Of a DNA stretch of 64,000 bases, positions 15,682-23,447 are shown piece by piece; within the stretch, counting starts at the first letter, position 1; each line of letters begins with the position of its first letter. Below the pieces are notes generated by a model. That model was not told the origin of the DNA and did no database searches. It worked only from the letters and a program-made list of their open reading frames with translations. The DNA comes from RUG11198 sp036342255 (lineage in GTDB: Bacteria > Bacillota_I > Bacilli_A > RF39 > UBA660), in the NCBI GenBank assembly GCA_036342255.1, contig JAZAUS010000007.1, forward strand, positions 31,333-95,332, given 5' to 3'. A program made the translations under genes and the position numbers.

Positions 15682-17064
15682 CTATTTTAAACTTTTTGGC
15701 GAATTATTTGATAATGATTTTTCTTTTAAAATACTAATTATCTGCTTAATTGATTCTATACCATCTTGTGAAAGTAAACCATTGATTTCATTTTTTGTAA
15801 TCCATCTGGGATTCAAATTATTATTATCAATTAAATCTTTTGGTGGTTCTTCACTATAATTATTACCTAATATATTAAAAGAATCTTTGTATGGTAATAG
15901 GAAATAATCATATAATTTATTTAAATTGTTCGTGACCCAAGTTGGTTCTGATACATATATACCATTATAATTACCATTACAAACTTTTAATATGATTCTC
16001 ATATGATTATTTAATCCAAATTCTCTAACATCTAAATTTTTGTCTACACCCATACATAAATCAACAAGTAAGTTTGAAATGCCTTCACAAACAAATTTAC
16101 CTTCCTTTAATATTAAATGTGGAGCTCTATAGTGTTCAAATTCTTCATCTTCAGCAAATTCAAAGCTTGAAATAACACTTAAAAAAGCTATTAAATACTT
16201 AGTTAAAGGATTATCGTATTTTTTTAATATTAATTTTATACTATTTATTATTTTTATATACTCTTCCATATCTTTATATGAAGCATCATACCTATTGCCA
16301 TTAAGATGATGCTTTTTATATTTAAAACTAATTTCTTCATTATCAGATATTTCTTTCAATTGATCGTAATTTAATTTAAAATAATCAATATTAGCCACAT
16401 TAAGATTTATAGATTCTATGTCTTTATTACTCTTTTTTATATAATTATATGTTTCTATTATTTTATATACATCATTTTCTGACATTAAAGTGTAATTTAA
16501 TCTAAATTTATGATCTATTTTTTGAATGATTAATTCAAAATCATTTGACAATATTTTTAATGATCCATTTCTAAAATTATAATTTTCAAAAAAAATCTTA
16601 AATTTTTCATTGCTAAATTCTTGCATATAATAAATAGTATCATTTTTATAACATATAATTTCTTTTGCATTTTTTTTGTATTTATTAAAAACTTTATCAT
16701 CTGCTAAATCAATAATTAATTTGTCTAATTCAAATTTTTGAAGAAATGATTCATCTATTACATATGAAGGCACTCTTAATTCCTTAATACTATGTGGAAT
16801 ATTATTCTTAATTTCATTCCATGATTCAGAATCTAAATATAAGGTACTAAATCCATTAGAGTTAATTTGTATTTCGTAATCATTTAGGTAATTACTATCA
16901 TTTGCCTTTTCAGCTATATCTGTAAGTTTAAAATTATTTTTTGTTTTTATATGAAATACAGATTTAATATTGGAAAGCATCTGTAATATTAAATTTTTTG
17001 AATTTAAAAATTTATTTCTTGCTTCAGCACTAAACATAGATTTCAAATGATCATTTAAATTCAT
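15682..17064 (-). CDS. Transglutaminase-like cysteine peptidase fold protein
   Basis: 460 aa. The N-terminal half (1-290) is a charged alpha/beta region of unknown type. The C-terminal part shows a transglutaminase-like triad in the right order: Cys326 in GKFVCEGISNLL, His354 in NNHMRI and an acidic residue in VSEPTW (Glu373, where Asp is common). It could be a protease, a peptide crosslinking or deamidating enzyme, or an inactive relative. It has no signal peptide. The ATG at 17064 is chosen because AGGTG lies 9 nt upstream; earlier GTG and ATG codons overlap that site. A TATAAT box (17087-17092) suggests its own promoter, as expected for a single-gene cassette. Confidence 0.7.
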   Translation of the reverse strand: MNLNDHLKSMFSAEARNKFLNSKNLILQMLSNIKSVFHIKTKNNFKLTDIAEKANDSNYLNDYEIQINSNGFSTLYLDSESWNEIKNNIPHSIKELRVPSYVIDESFLQKFELDKLIIDLADDKVFNKYKKNAKEIICYKNDTIYYMQEFSNEKFKIFFENYNFRNGSLKILSNDFELIIQKIDHKFRLNYTLMSENDVYKIIETYNYIKKSNKDIESINLNVANIDYFKLNYDQLKEISDNEEISFKYKKHHLNGNRYDASYKDMEEYIKIINSIKLILKKYDNPLTKYLIAFLSVISSFEFAEDEEFEHYRAPHLILKEGKFVCEGISNLLVDLCMGVDKNLDVREFGLNNHMRIILKVCNGNYNGIYVSEPTWVTNNLNKLYDYFLLPYKDSFNILGNNYSEEPPKDLIDNNNLNPRWITKNEINGLLSQDGIESIKQIISILKEKSLSNNSPKSLK

Positions 17065-17130
17065 AAAAAACATCACCTAATTATAATTATACCATATACA
17101 CTTATTTTTAATCTCATCTGATTAAAAAAT

Positions 17131-17404
17131 GTATCTAAAGCTTATCTAAAAAACTTTTTCGAGATAAAACTGTCTAAGAATTGCAATTAAGAAAAAGTTC
17201 ACAATCTCTTTATTTATAAGGATTTGTGAACTTATTTTCCGCAACACATTTTATACTTGCTTCCACTCCCACATGGCTTGTAATTTTGGGTTTTTGGGAG
17301 TTCTTAAGAGCATTTTGTGGCTCTTTTGAGCTATTGAATGCACTTGGGGGCTTCCTACAGCACCCGAGAATTTACTCTCAGGGTATCTAAAAAGGTATCT
17401 AAAA
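17131..17404 (-). repeat. Cassette-junction repeat C with SEC-C tail
   Basis: Start-side pair GTATCTAAAG (17131) and TTATCTAAAA (17142), 11-bp spacing. Stop-side pair GGTATCTAAAAA (17382) and GGTATCTAAAA (17394), 12-bp spacing. Between them are a terminator hairpin (17191-17236) and a minus-strand tail at 17232-17276 reading PCGSGSKYKMCCGK then stop. The stretch from 17280 to 17380 is clearly less AT-rich than its surroundings and has no recognised content. Confidence 0.8.
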
Positions 17405-17444
17405 TATGTTTTTAATGATTTTTCGAAAAATTTTAGCAATAACA

Positions 17445-18020
17445 TTATATTGATTTGATTTGTTTCTTTTTATCTAATAAAACACCTTCGTAATTATAAA
17501 TATCTAATGGAAATCCATTTTTTTCACATAGACTTGCAAACGTTTCAACTATTTGCATATTTTTTTCATCTTGCATTTGCTCTTCAGTAATTGGTAATAT
17601 TAAACCAACAATGTATTGGGAATCAATTTTATCTTTTACTTGTAATTCTCCTAAAGCTAGTCCATGAGTTTCTTCTTGTGGTACTAATGGAACATCTCTA
17701 GAAACAGCAAAAGCAACATAATCGTAATCAAAGCAAGTAAACATTTGATGGTCTTTCTTTTCAATGGCTTTTTTTATAAATCTATTTTGTGGATCAGATA
17801 ACGATACTCTATCTTTATGAATATCTTCTTCATAGTACATCCACTTTTTATTTTCTGGTATATCCAATTTGAATGTTGCATTATCGTTTTCAAATTTTAT
17901 TCCTTGCTTCTCTAAAAAATCTCTAGAACTTATAGTTTGACTTTTTAATATACTTATCAATCTTTTATAAGTCTTTTCATTTTGTATGTTTCCAATTTGG
18001 TGTATGTAAAAATCTATCAT
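17445..18020 (-). CDS. Unknown cassette protein (191 aa)
   Basis: I do not recognise this protein. It is soluble and charged, with no signal peptide or membrane segment. The N-terminal region (FYIHQIGNI...LISILKSQTISSRDFL) resembles in layout proteins that recognise a small ligand through a 'His...IL.S..I.SR' pattern, for example some ADP-ribosyltransferase-like folds, but this is weak. A central YDYVAFAVSRDVPLVP stands out. The start has AGGAGG at good distance and a TATAAT-like box (GGTATAATTTG) just upstream, so it is independently expressed. Paired repeats flank it on both sides. Confidence 0.7.
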   Translation of the reverse strand: MIDFYIHQIGNIQNEKTYKRLISILKSQTISSRDFLEKQGIKFENDNATFKLDIPENKKWMYYEEDIHKDRVSLSDPQNRFIKKAIEKKDHQMFTCFDYDYVAFAVSRDVPLVPQEETHGLALGELQVKDKIDSQYIVGLILPITEEQMQDEKNMQIVETFASLCEKNGFPLDIYNYEGVLLDKKKQIKSI

Positions 18021-18077
18021 AATAACCTCCTAAGCAAATTATACCATATTTATTATCTTTTAAAAATACTGGAAAAA

Positions 18078-18348
18078 GGTATCTAAAAGGTATCTAAAGT
18101 GGTTCAAAGCATATAAACTCGCAATTTTTTAGCAAAGAAAAAACTCGTGTTTCCCCTTATTTTATGCTGGTTTGCGAGTTTATTTACCATGACACTGCTT
18201 ATATTTTTTACCACTGCCACATGGACTGAGTGATACTATTTTCTAGCAATAATTTGCGAATAAGTTGTAATTAATGCAAATAATTTGTAAGTTTTTCAAC
18301 AAATTTCTTAAAAAATCTCTCAGAAGTTATCTAAAAAGGTATCTAAAA
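18078..18348 (-). repeat. Cassette-junction repeat D with SEC-C tail
   Basis: Start-side pair GGTATCTAAAA (18078) and GGTATCTAAAG (18089), 11-bp spacing. Stop-side pair GTTATCTAAAAA (18326) and GGTATCTAAAA (18338), 12-bp spacing. In between are a long hairpin (AAACTCG...CGAGTTT, 18141-18181) and a minus-strand tail at 18180-18224 reading PCGSGKKYKQCHGK then stop. An in-frame stop lies only a few codons upstream of the tail, so it is not part of an intact gene. Confidence 0.85.
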
Positions 18349-18387
18349 TGCGGATTTATTACTTTTTCAAAATTTTTTAGCAAGTTC

Positions 18388-19002
18388 TTAAAATTGCAAA
18401 TTTTTAATGCTAATTAATTCATTATTATCATCAAATTCTAATTTAAATGTTTCACAATAATCCCATTTCCCATCAAAAAATACTTTGTTTTTAAAATAGT
18501 AATCAGAATCATAACTTACTTTGCACCATGTCTTTAACAAAATCATCATAGCTGTTGAATGAAAAACTATAGCAATATTATTATTATTAGATTTATTTAA
18601 TAAATTATTCAAAGCTTTTACTTCTCTTTCTCTAACTTCGTTCAATGATTCACCATTTTCTAATTTATAATCATTATCATTAAATTGATGGATTTCAAAA
18701 TCTTTTGGATAATCATCCCATGATTTTATTCCTACTTTTCTCTCACCAAAATCTGCCATAATATTAACTTTTAGGTTTAATTTTTTTGCAAGTATTTTTG
18801 CCGTTTGATATGCCCTTAGATAATTTGATGAGTATATTTCTTTTATATTATTAAATTCATTATTACTAAATACTTTTTGTGCTATAGTTATCCCTTCTTT
18901 AGTAAGTCTTTTCTTTTCATTTTTTATTTGTATGCTCGATTTATTATATATGAAGCTACAGCTACCAGGTTTTGAATGTCTAATAAAATACACTGTTTTC
19001 AT
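18388..19002 (-). CDS. Histidine phosphatase family protein
   Basis: 204 aa member of the phosphoglycerate-mutase-like (histidine phosphatase) superfamily. The catalytic RH motif is at residues 8-9 (VYFIRHSKPG). It is followed by a YSSNYLRAYQTAKILAKKL segment, a second acidic region (GESLNEVRERE) and the second catalytic histidine in IAIVFHSTAMM. Length is normal. The substrate cannot be inferred; such enzymes act on sugar phosphates, nucleotides or phosphoproteins. GGAG precedes the ATG, and a TATAAT-like box lies about 20 bp further up. Paired repeats flank it on both sides, making it a single-gene cassette. Confidence 0.88.
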   Translation of the reverse strand: MKTVYFIRHSKPGSCSFIYNKSSIQIKNEKKRLTKEGITIAQKVFSNNEFNNIKEIYSSNYLRAYQTAKILAKKLNLKVNIMADFGERKVGIKSWDDYPKDFEIHQFNDNDYKLENGESLNEVREREVKALNNLLNKSNNNNIAIVFHSTAMMILLKTWCKVSYDSDYYFKNKVFFDGKWDYCETFKLEFDDNNELISIKNLQF

Positions 19003-19055
19003 ATCATCAACTCCTATAATAATTATAACATATTAATTCTAAAATACTGAAAAAA

Positions 19056-19203
19056 GGTATCTAAAAGGTATCTAAAAGGGCTCTGAGCATATAAATTCGC
19101 AATTTTTTAGCAAAGAAAAAAAACTCGCGTTTCCCTTTATTTATGCGGGTTTGCGAGTTTATTTGCCGTGGCACTGCTTATATTTCTTGCCCGATCCACA
19201 TGG
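19056..19203 (-). repeat. Cassette-junction repeat E with SEC-C tail
   Basis: Rightmost spacer. The start-side pair GGTATCTAAAA is perfect at 19056 and 19067 (11-bp spacing). A hairpin with AAACTCGC and GCGAGTTT arms (19121-19160) acts as terminator on the minus strand. A tail at 19159-19203 reads PCGSGKKYKQCHGK then stop, identical in peptide to spacer D. No stop-side pair is seen to its right, so the array appears to end here. Confidence 0.85.
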
Positions 19204-19267
19204 ACATAGGTATATTATATTTTTCTTCTTTTTATAATTCTTTTATTAATTTCTTTTTTATTAATTA

Positions 19268-20083
19268 TTATAGATTTTTTTTACTTTTAATTTTTTTTAA
19301 TTTAACAAGATTTATATTGTTTTTTTTATCTATATTAGAAATTTGTAAATGTCCTTTTTTTGATTGGGCTTTTATATCTACATCAAAATAATATTCTTTA
19401 TCAAAAAGGTTTTCATGTTTTTCTAATAGATTTAACCAATCAGGAGAAATTTTATCTGCAGGAATTTCTAATTGTAGTATTTGTTCTATTAAAAATGGGC
19501 TGTTATGTTTTGATATTATATAATAAAAATAATCATTAATACCATTCCAACCAACATATGATGTATCACCTAATTCTGTACTAATATTAGCATGATCAAA
19601 ATCTAATGATATACTATCATAATTATTTGTAAAATAACCCCGCTCTAATTGCATTAAATCGGTTGAGAATAGTTCATCAATAAGTTCAGAAAATTTTTCT
19701 TTATTTACTATTTGAATTTCTGGAATATACTTTCTATCATCAAAGGGAACACGACTTTCATTATATTTTAGTCCATATTGTCCATTATCTTTTTTATCTG
19801 CTATAAAAGTTGCACTGTATAAAGCTCCAATGTTCCAATTACCTTTTAAATATTCAATTTTCTTTAAAATATCAAGATATTTTTTTTCAATATACAATCT
19901 TATTTTTCTATCACTTAAATCTTTTACTTGATCATCACGTGAAAGCAAGCCAGTAAAGTAATAATTACTATATTCTGATTTAATATTTATACATTTGTTT
20001 AATTCATCTAATAAATATTTACTCTCTTTATATTCTTCTCTCAATGCTAAAATAATTTCACCAAATTTATAATACTTTTTCAT
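19268..20083 (-). CDS. Unknown protein (271 aa) at the island edge
   Basis: No family recognised. It is soluble, rich in Tyr, Asp and Lys, with a basic C-terminus (VKLKKIKSKKNL). Features include GDTSYVGWNGINDYFYYI and a helical N-terminus. The start has GGAGG upstream (20087-20092 region, minus). A SEC-C tail (spacer E) lies about 65 bp beyond the stop in a different frame, so the gene may once have encoded a SEC-C-tailed protein that lost it by frameshift; this is inference. Unlike the other cassettes it lacks a motif pair at its start side. Confidence 0.65.
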   Translation of the reverse strand: MKKYYKFGEIILALREEYKESKYLLDELNKCINIKSEYSNYYFTGLLSRDDQVKDLSDRKIRLYIEKKYLDILKKIEYLKGNWNIGALYSATFIADKKDNGQYGLKYNESRVPFDDRKYIPEIQIVNKEKFSELIDELFSTDLMQLERGYFTNNYDSISLDFDHANISTELGDTSYVGWNGINDYFYYIISKHNSPFLIEQILQLEIPADKISPDWLNLLEKHENLFDKEYYFDVDIKAQSKKGHLQISNIDKKNNINLVKLKKIKSKKNL

Positions 20084-20313
20084 CAGTAAACCTCCCTAAA
20101 TAAATTTATTAAAAAGTTATATGAATATTATATCACTAAAATCTTTTATTTATAAAAAAGTACAAAACAGTTAACTTTATCTTGCATTTATCTTTTATAC
20201 TTGAGAAAACTAGTGAAACTCATTTAATCATTTAGTTACAATAATCTATATATTTGCTTTTTAATTAATTTCATGGTAGAATACGAAACACTTAAAAAAA
20301 GGGAGGTTATTTT

Positions 20314-21408
20314 GTGAAAATATTTATTGGTAGACCTGAATCATGTGGTTTAAACTATCAACCATTTTATATTATAGATATGCTTTATAAGCATTTTGAA
20401 ATAACGGAAAAGGTAGGTGAGGCTGATATTATTGTTTTTCCAGGTTCTGCTGCCTGTTCGATGGGTGCAACTTGGAACTCACTTTTATATATAAGAGATG
20501 TTTTAAGAGAAAAGAAACCCAAAGCTAAAACATATTTAACAGGTTGTTTGGCAAGGGATTATTCTGATCCAAGGCTTAAATCAGTATATAGTGTTTTAGA
20601 AGAAGTTATAGACTATATTATTCCCCAAAATCAACCTAACTTATTACTAAAATTAATTTCTCCCGAAATATTTGGAGATTTAAAAAATGATGCGTTTGGA
20701 GGTTCTAGTATCAATGGAGATACTGCATCACTTCATATCAGTGGTGGATGTCTAAATCATTGTTCTTTTTGTAAAACAAATTATCAAAAACTACCTTTAA
20801 TAAGTGCTGATCTTGATACATTAAAAAAGACAATTGATTATTATGATGTGAATGGAATTAAAACAATTAACCTTTTAGGTATAAATGTTTGTCAATATGG
20901 ATTAGATATAAATGGAACCTATTTGTTACCTTCGGTAATTGAATATATCGAAAATAAGAGTAATATTCAAAGTATAGAGTTAACTGGTTTTGCTTTTAAA
21001 GATGCAATAAAGGGTGATTTTGCTTCCACTTTTAAAGATAGTTCTAAACTAAAATTAATTGATGGTGGATTAGAATCTGGTAGTGATAGAATACTATCAT
21101 TGATGAATAAAGGATTTAATAGAGCGGAATTTTTAAGTTTTGTTGAAAAAATAACAGCTAAATATCCAAAAACATTTGTGTTAAATATTATTGCTGGTTT
21201 TCCAACGGAAACGCTTGAAGATATTAAATTAACATTGGATATATTAAAAAATCTTAACTTAGAGAAAGTAAATGTAATTGAATATATAGATTCAGAAATT
21301 GTTCCTTCATCTAATTTAGTACAATTATCAGATGAAGAAATTGAAAAGCATTCAAAAATATATCAGAAAGTACTATCTAGTAGAAATGTACCTAATAAGA
21401 TTTTTTAA
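20314..21408 (+). CDS. MiaB-like radical SAM methylthiotransferase family protein, no TRAM domain
   Basis: 364 aa. The N-terminal UPF0004-like domain has three cysteines (Cys11, Cys48 in AACSMG, Cys78 in LTGCLA) that would bind a second iron-sulfur cluster. The radical SAM motif CxxxCxxC is GGCLNHCSFC (146, 150, 153), followed by LLGINVCQYG and IAGFPTETLED, all typical of MiaB/RimO/MtaB enzymes. It ends early (family members usually have about 430 residues) and lacks the C-terminal TRAM RNA-binding domain. The start is GTG with GGGAGG upstream. It is the only plus-strand gene in this section, so probably inserted. The substrate is unknown. Confidence 0.85.
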   Translation: MKIFIGRPESCGLNYQPFYIIDMLYKHFEITEKVGEADIIVFPGSAACSMGATWNSLLYIRDVLREKKPKAKTYLTGCLARDYSDPRLKSVYSVLEEVIDYIIPQNQPNLLLKLISPEIFGDLKNDAFGGSSINGDTASLHISGGCLNHCSFCKTNYQKLPLISADLDTLKKTIDYYDVNGIKTINLLGINVCQYGLDINGTYLLPSVIEYIENKSNIQSIELTGFAFKDAIKGDFASTFKDSSKLKLIDGGLESGSDRILSLMNKGFNRAEFLSFVEKITAKYPKTFVLNIIAGFPTETLEDIKLTLDILKNLNLEKVNVIEYIDSEIVPSSNLVQLSDEEIEKHSKIYQKVLSSRNVPNKIF

Positions 21409-21443
21409 TACTTTTATAAATTTTTTATGATATTATATAAAAA

Positions 21444-21472
21444 ATAGTTAGTAATAATACTAACTATTTTTC
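21444..21472 (+). terminator. Terminator after the MiaB-like gene
   Basis: ATAGTTAGTA pairs with TACTAACTAT around a 4-nt loop, followed by TTTTT. It could work in both directions. Confidence 0.8.
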
Positions 21473-21547
21473 TTGTATTCCTTTTTTTATAATTCATTAT
21501 TATTATTTCTTTTTATTTAAGTATTAATTTTAATATATAATATAAAA

Positions 21548-22216
21548 TTATCTAAACTTTGAATGTGATTTCTTTTCAGTTATTTGTGAATATTTCATTC
21601 CAAGTAGTTTTTCTCTAGTTATATTTGTATAATATACTTTTCTATTCTTGCCATTTTTATTAAACATATTCAAAAATAATAATTTTTGTTCGATACTCAT
21701 TTTATCTTTTTTATTGTTTAGATCAATTTCAGTAAGTTTATCAAAACCTAAACTCTCATGAATTGAAGATATATTAGGATTAAAAAATATTGGTGATACA
21801 GCAAATAATGAATTAATTGTAGTATCTTCTGAAAATATAATCTGCATCCTAGATAAGAAATCTTCTAATTGTTCTTTATAATAATAATAAAACAATTTAT
21901 CGCCTATTTCTTTTTTAAAACCTCTTAAATCTTTAGGAATTATATGCATATGTATTGTATTTTTTGTTCTTCCATAGCAAAATAATTCATTAATATTAAT
22001 AAATTTATCAGATAGATCTTCTTGAATTAAGCTTTTTCTAATTAAATCCGATAAGTATTGTTCTATATTTTCTTCAGATATATTTAATTGATTTAACTTT
22101 GTTTTTAACTCTTCGTCACTTATTTCGTCTAATGATTTCAACAAATGATTGATAGCAGATTCGTTTTCTTTTGTTTTCATATTCTCTAATGTTCTTTTTA
22201 TATTTTTTCTTTCCAT
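21548..22216 (-). CDS. Unknown protein (222 aa) in the mnmE operon
   Basis: Not recognised. The N-terminal third is a helical, highly charged region (SLDEISDEELKTKLNQL); the middle has TIHMHIIPKDLRGFKKEIG and a tyrosine cluster (FYYYYKEQLEDFL), and a hydrophobic motif NSLFAVSPIFFNP. The C-terminus is basic. No signal peptide or membrane span. It lies 10 bp behind the beta-lactamase-like gene on the same strand and is probably the last gene of the mnmE transcript. Soluble enzyme or binding protein; nothing more can be said. Confidence 0.65.
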   Translation of the reverse strand: MERKNIKRTLENMKTKENESAINHLLKSLDEISDEELKTKLNQLNISEENIEQYLSDLIRKSLIQEDLSDKFININELFCYGRTKNTIHMHIIPKDLRGFKKEIGDKLFYYYYKEQLEDFLSRMQIIFSEDTTINSLFAVSPIFFNPNISSIHESLGFDKLTEIDLNNKKDKMSIEQKLLFLNMFNKNGKNRKVYYTNITREKLLGMKYSQITEKKSHSKFR

Positions 22217-22226
22217 ATTATATACC

Positions 22227-23045
22227 TCATTTAAATTTTAATATTTTATTTATTTCATTTATTTTTTTTGCTGTTTTGTTAAAGAATGATTCTTTGTATT
22301 TATATTGGTTTAGTCTTGTTAATATTATTAAGAAGTAGGAATCATTATCATCTTCTATATAGCCGGCTTCGTGATAATAAACATCGAATGAGCCATATTT
22401 TCTCATGAATGTTTTATTATCTATATACTTAGAATCTATTAATTTAGTAGATGTATTTTGAAGATATTCTTTAAAATCTTTACTATATTTTTTATTAGAG
22501 TCTATATATTCTTTTATTTTTTTCCAGTATATTATCATATCAGTACAGTTAATGGCGCCAAAGGAATCTGTTTCTTTTCCTTCCATGGTATGTTTGGCGC
22601 CTAGGTTTAGGCCATATTCTTTTAATTTATCTTTTCCTATTAAATTAACTAATTTTATATAGGCTGTATTATCACTTTCAGTTATAGTTAATTCAGTTAA
22701 TTTTTTTATAGTATAATAAGTATCTTTAGTTTGTTCTTTTATGATACCTGTTCCTCTTTTTATATCATCCATTGTTACTAATAATTTATCTTCTAGATTT
22801 ATTTTATTTTGTTCTGATAGTTCTAGTATCATTAAACATATTAATACTTTTATAGAGCTTGCAGCATAAAATAATAGATCTTTATTATAAGATATAATAT
22901 TATTAGTATTAGTATTTTCATAATAGAAGGCTACTTTTCTTCCTCTTTCTGATTCTTTTAAATATATATTTATTAAGCTATTAATTTTTTCTTTTACTTT
23001 ATTATTTTTTATATTATTTATATCTGTTGTTATGTTATAGTTCAT
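22227..23045 (-). CDS. Class A beta-lactamase-like serine hydrolase without signal peptide
   Basis: 272 aa. The SxxK motif is SSIK (63-66, after YAA), and the SDN motif is at 124-126 (TESDNTAY); both fit the beta-lactamase/penicillin-binding fold. The usual KTG triad is not found in place; a region YHEAGYIEDD may correspond to it. There is no N-terminal signal sequence or membrane anchor, so the protein seems cytoplasmic, which is unusual for this fold. It lies in a tight run mnmE-125 aa-this gene-222 aa. Possible roles are a cytosolic peptidase or esterase, or a lactamase-like protein with changed chemistry. Confidence 0.78.
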   Translation of the reverse strand: MNYNITTDINNIKNNKVKEKINSLINIYLKESERGRKVAFYYENTNTNNIISYNKDLLFYAASSIKVLICLMILELSEQNKINLEDKLLVTMDDIKRGTGIIKEQTKDTYYTIKKLTELTITESDNTAYIKLVNLIGKDKLKEYGLNLGAKHTMEGKETDSFGAINCTDMIIYWKKIKEYIDSNKKYSKDFKEYLQNTSTKLIDSKYIDNKTFMRKYGSFDVYYHEAGYIEDDNDSYFLIILTRLNQYKYKESFFNKTAKKINEINKILKFK

Positions 23046-23062
23046 ATTTTTCTCCTTATCTA

Positions 23063-23440
23063 TTATCTATTTATTGTTTCACCTGGTAGTAATAATAATC
23101 TTTTTGTTTTATTTTTTAATAGTTGTCTTTCAAAATATTTGAGTTCTAGTATTTCACCATATGAATAGCTAGTTTGTCTTTGGATAGATCTAGATGGTAA
23201 TGGTATATTTTCTTCTTCATATTTGGCTATCCATTCTAATTCATATAATAAAGAGTATTTTTTAGTTATTTTAATACTATCGTTTTCTATTATATTATTA
23301 TATCTTTCTTCTATATATTCTCCGATTGATTGATCTTTATTTTTGTATATTGGTATGAGGTTATATAATCCATCTTCTATGGCTTTATTTATCCATAATT
23401 GATTATATAATATAGAATTCTTTTTTGTTATTTTTGTCAT
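23063..23440 (-). CDS. Unknown 125-aa protein made of two internal repeats
   Basis: No family recognised. The chain consists of two related halves of about 50 residues: KITKKNSILYNQLWI...SIGEYIEERYNN and KITKKYSLLYELEWI...SYGEILELKYFE. Each half has a tryptophan at the same place and a GE motif near its end. The gene starts 7 bp after mnmE and ends 17 bp before the beta-lactamase-like gene, so it is expressed with them. Small, soluble and basic; perhaps a nucleic-acid or protein-binding module. Confidence 0.65.
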   Translation of the reverse strand: MTKITKKNSILYNQLWINKAIEDGLYNLIPIYKNKDQSIGEYIEERYNNIIENDSIKITKKYSLLYELEWIAKYEEENIPLPSRSIQRQTSYSYGEILELKYFERQLLKNKTKRLLLLPGETINR

Positions 23441-23447
23441 TATATCA

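Noticed and set aside
17251..17445. 64-aa minus-strand reading frame in spacer C
   Set aside because: It reads the SEC-C tail in the wrong frame and covers the motif pair and spacer; no ribosome binding site. The repeat structure explains the region better.
13783..19203. Classical integron with attC sites
   Set aside because: No integrase in the window, and the motifs are direct pairs rather than the inverted RYYYAAC/GTTRRRY arms of attC.
19143..19391. 82-aa plus-strand frame at the island edge
   Set aside because: Antisense to the SEC-C tail, the terminator and the end of the 271-aa gene; no ribosome binding site.
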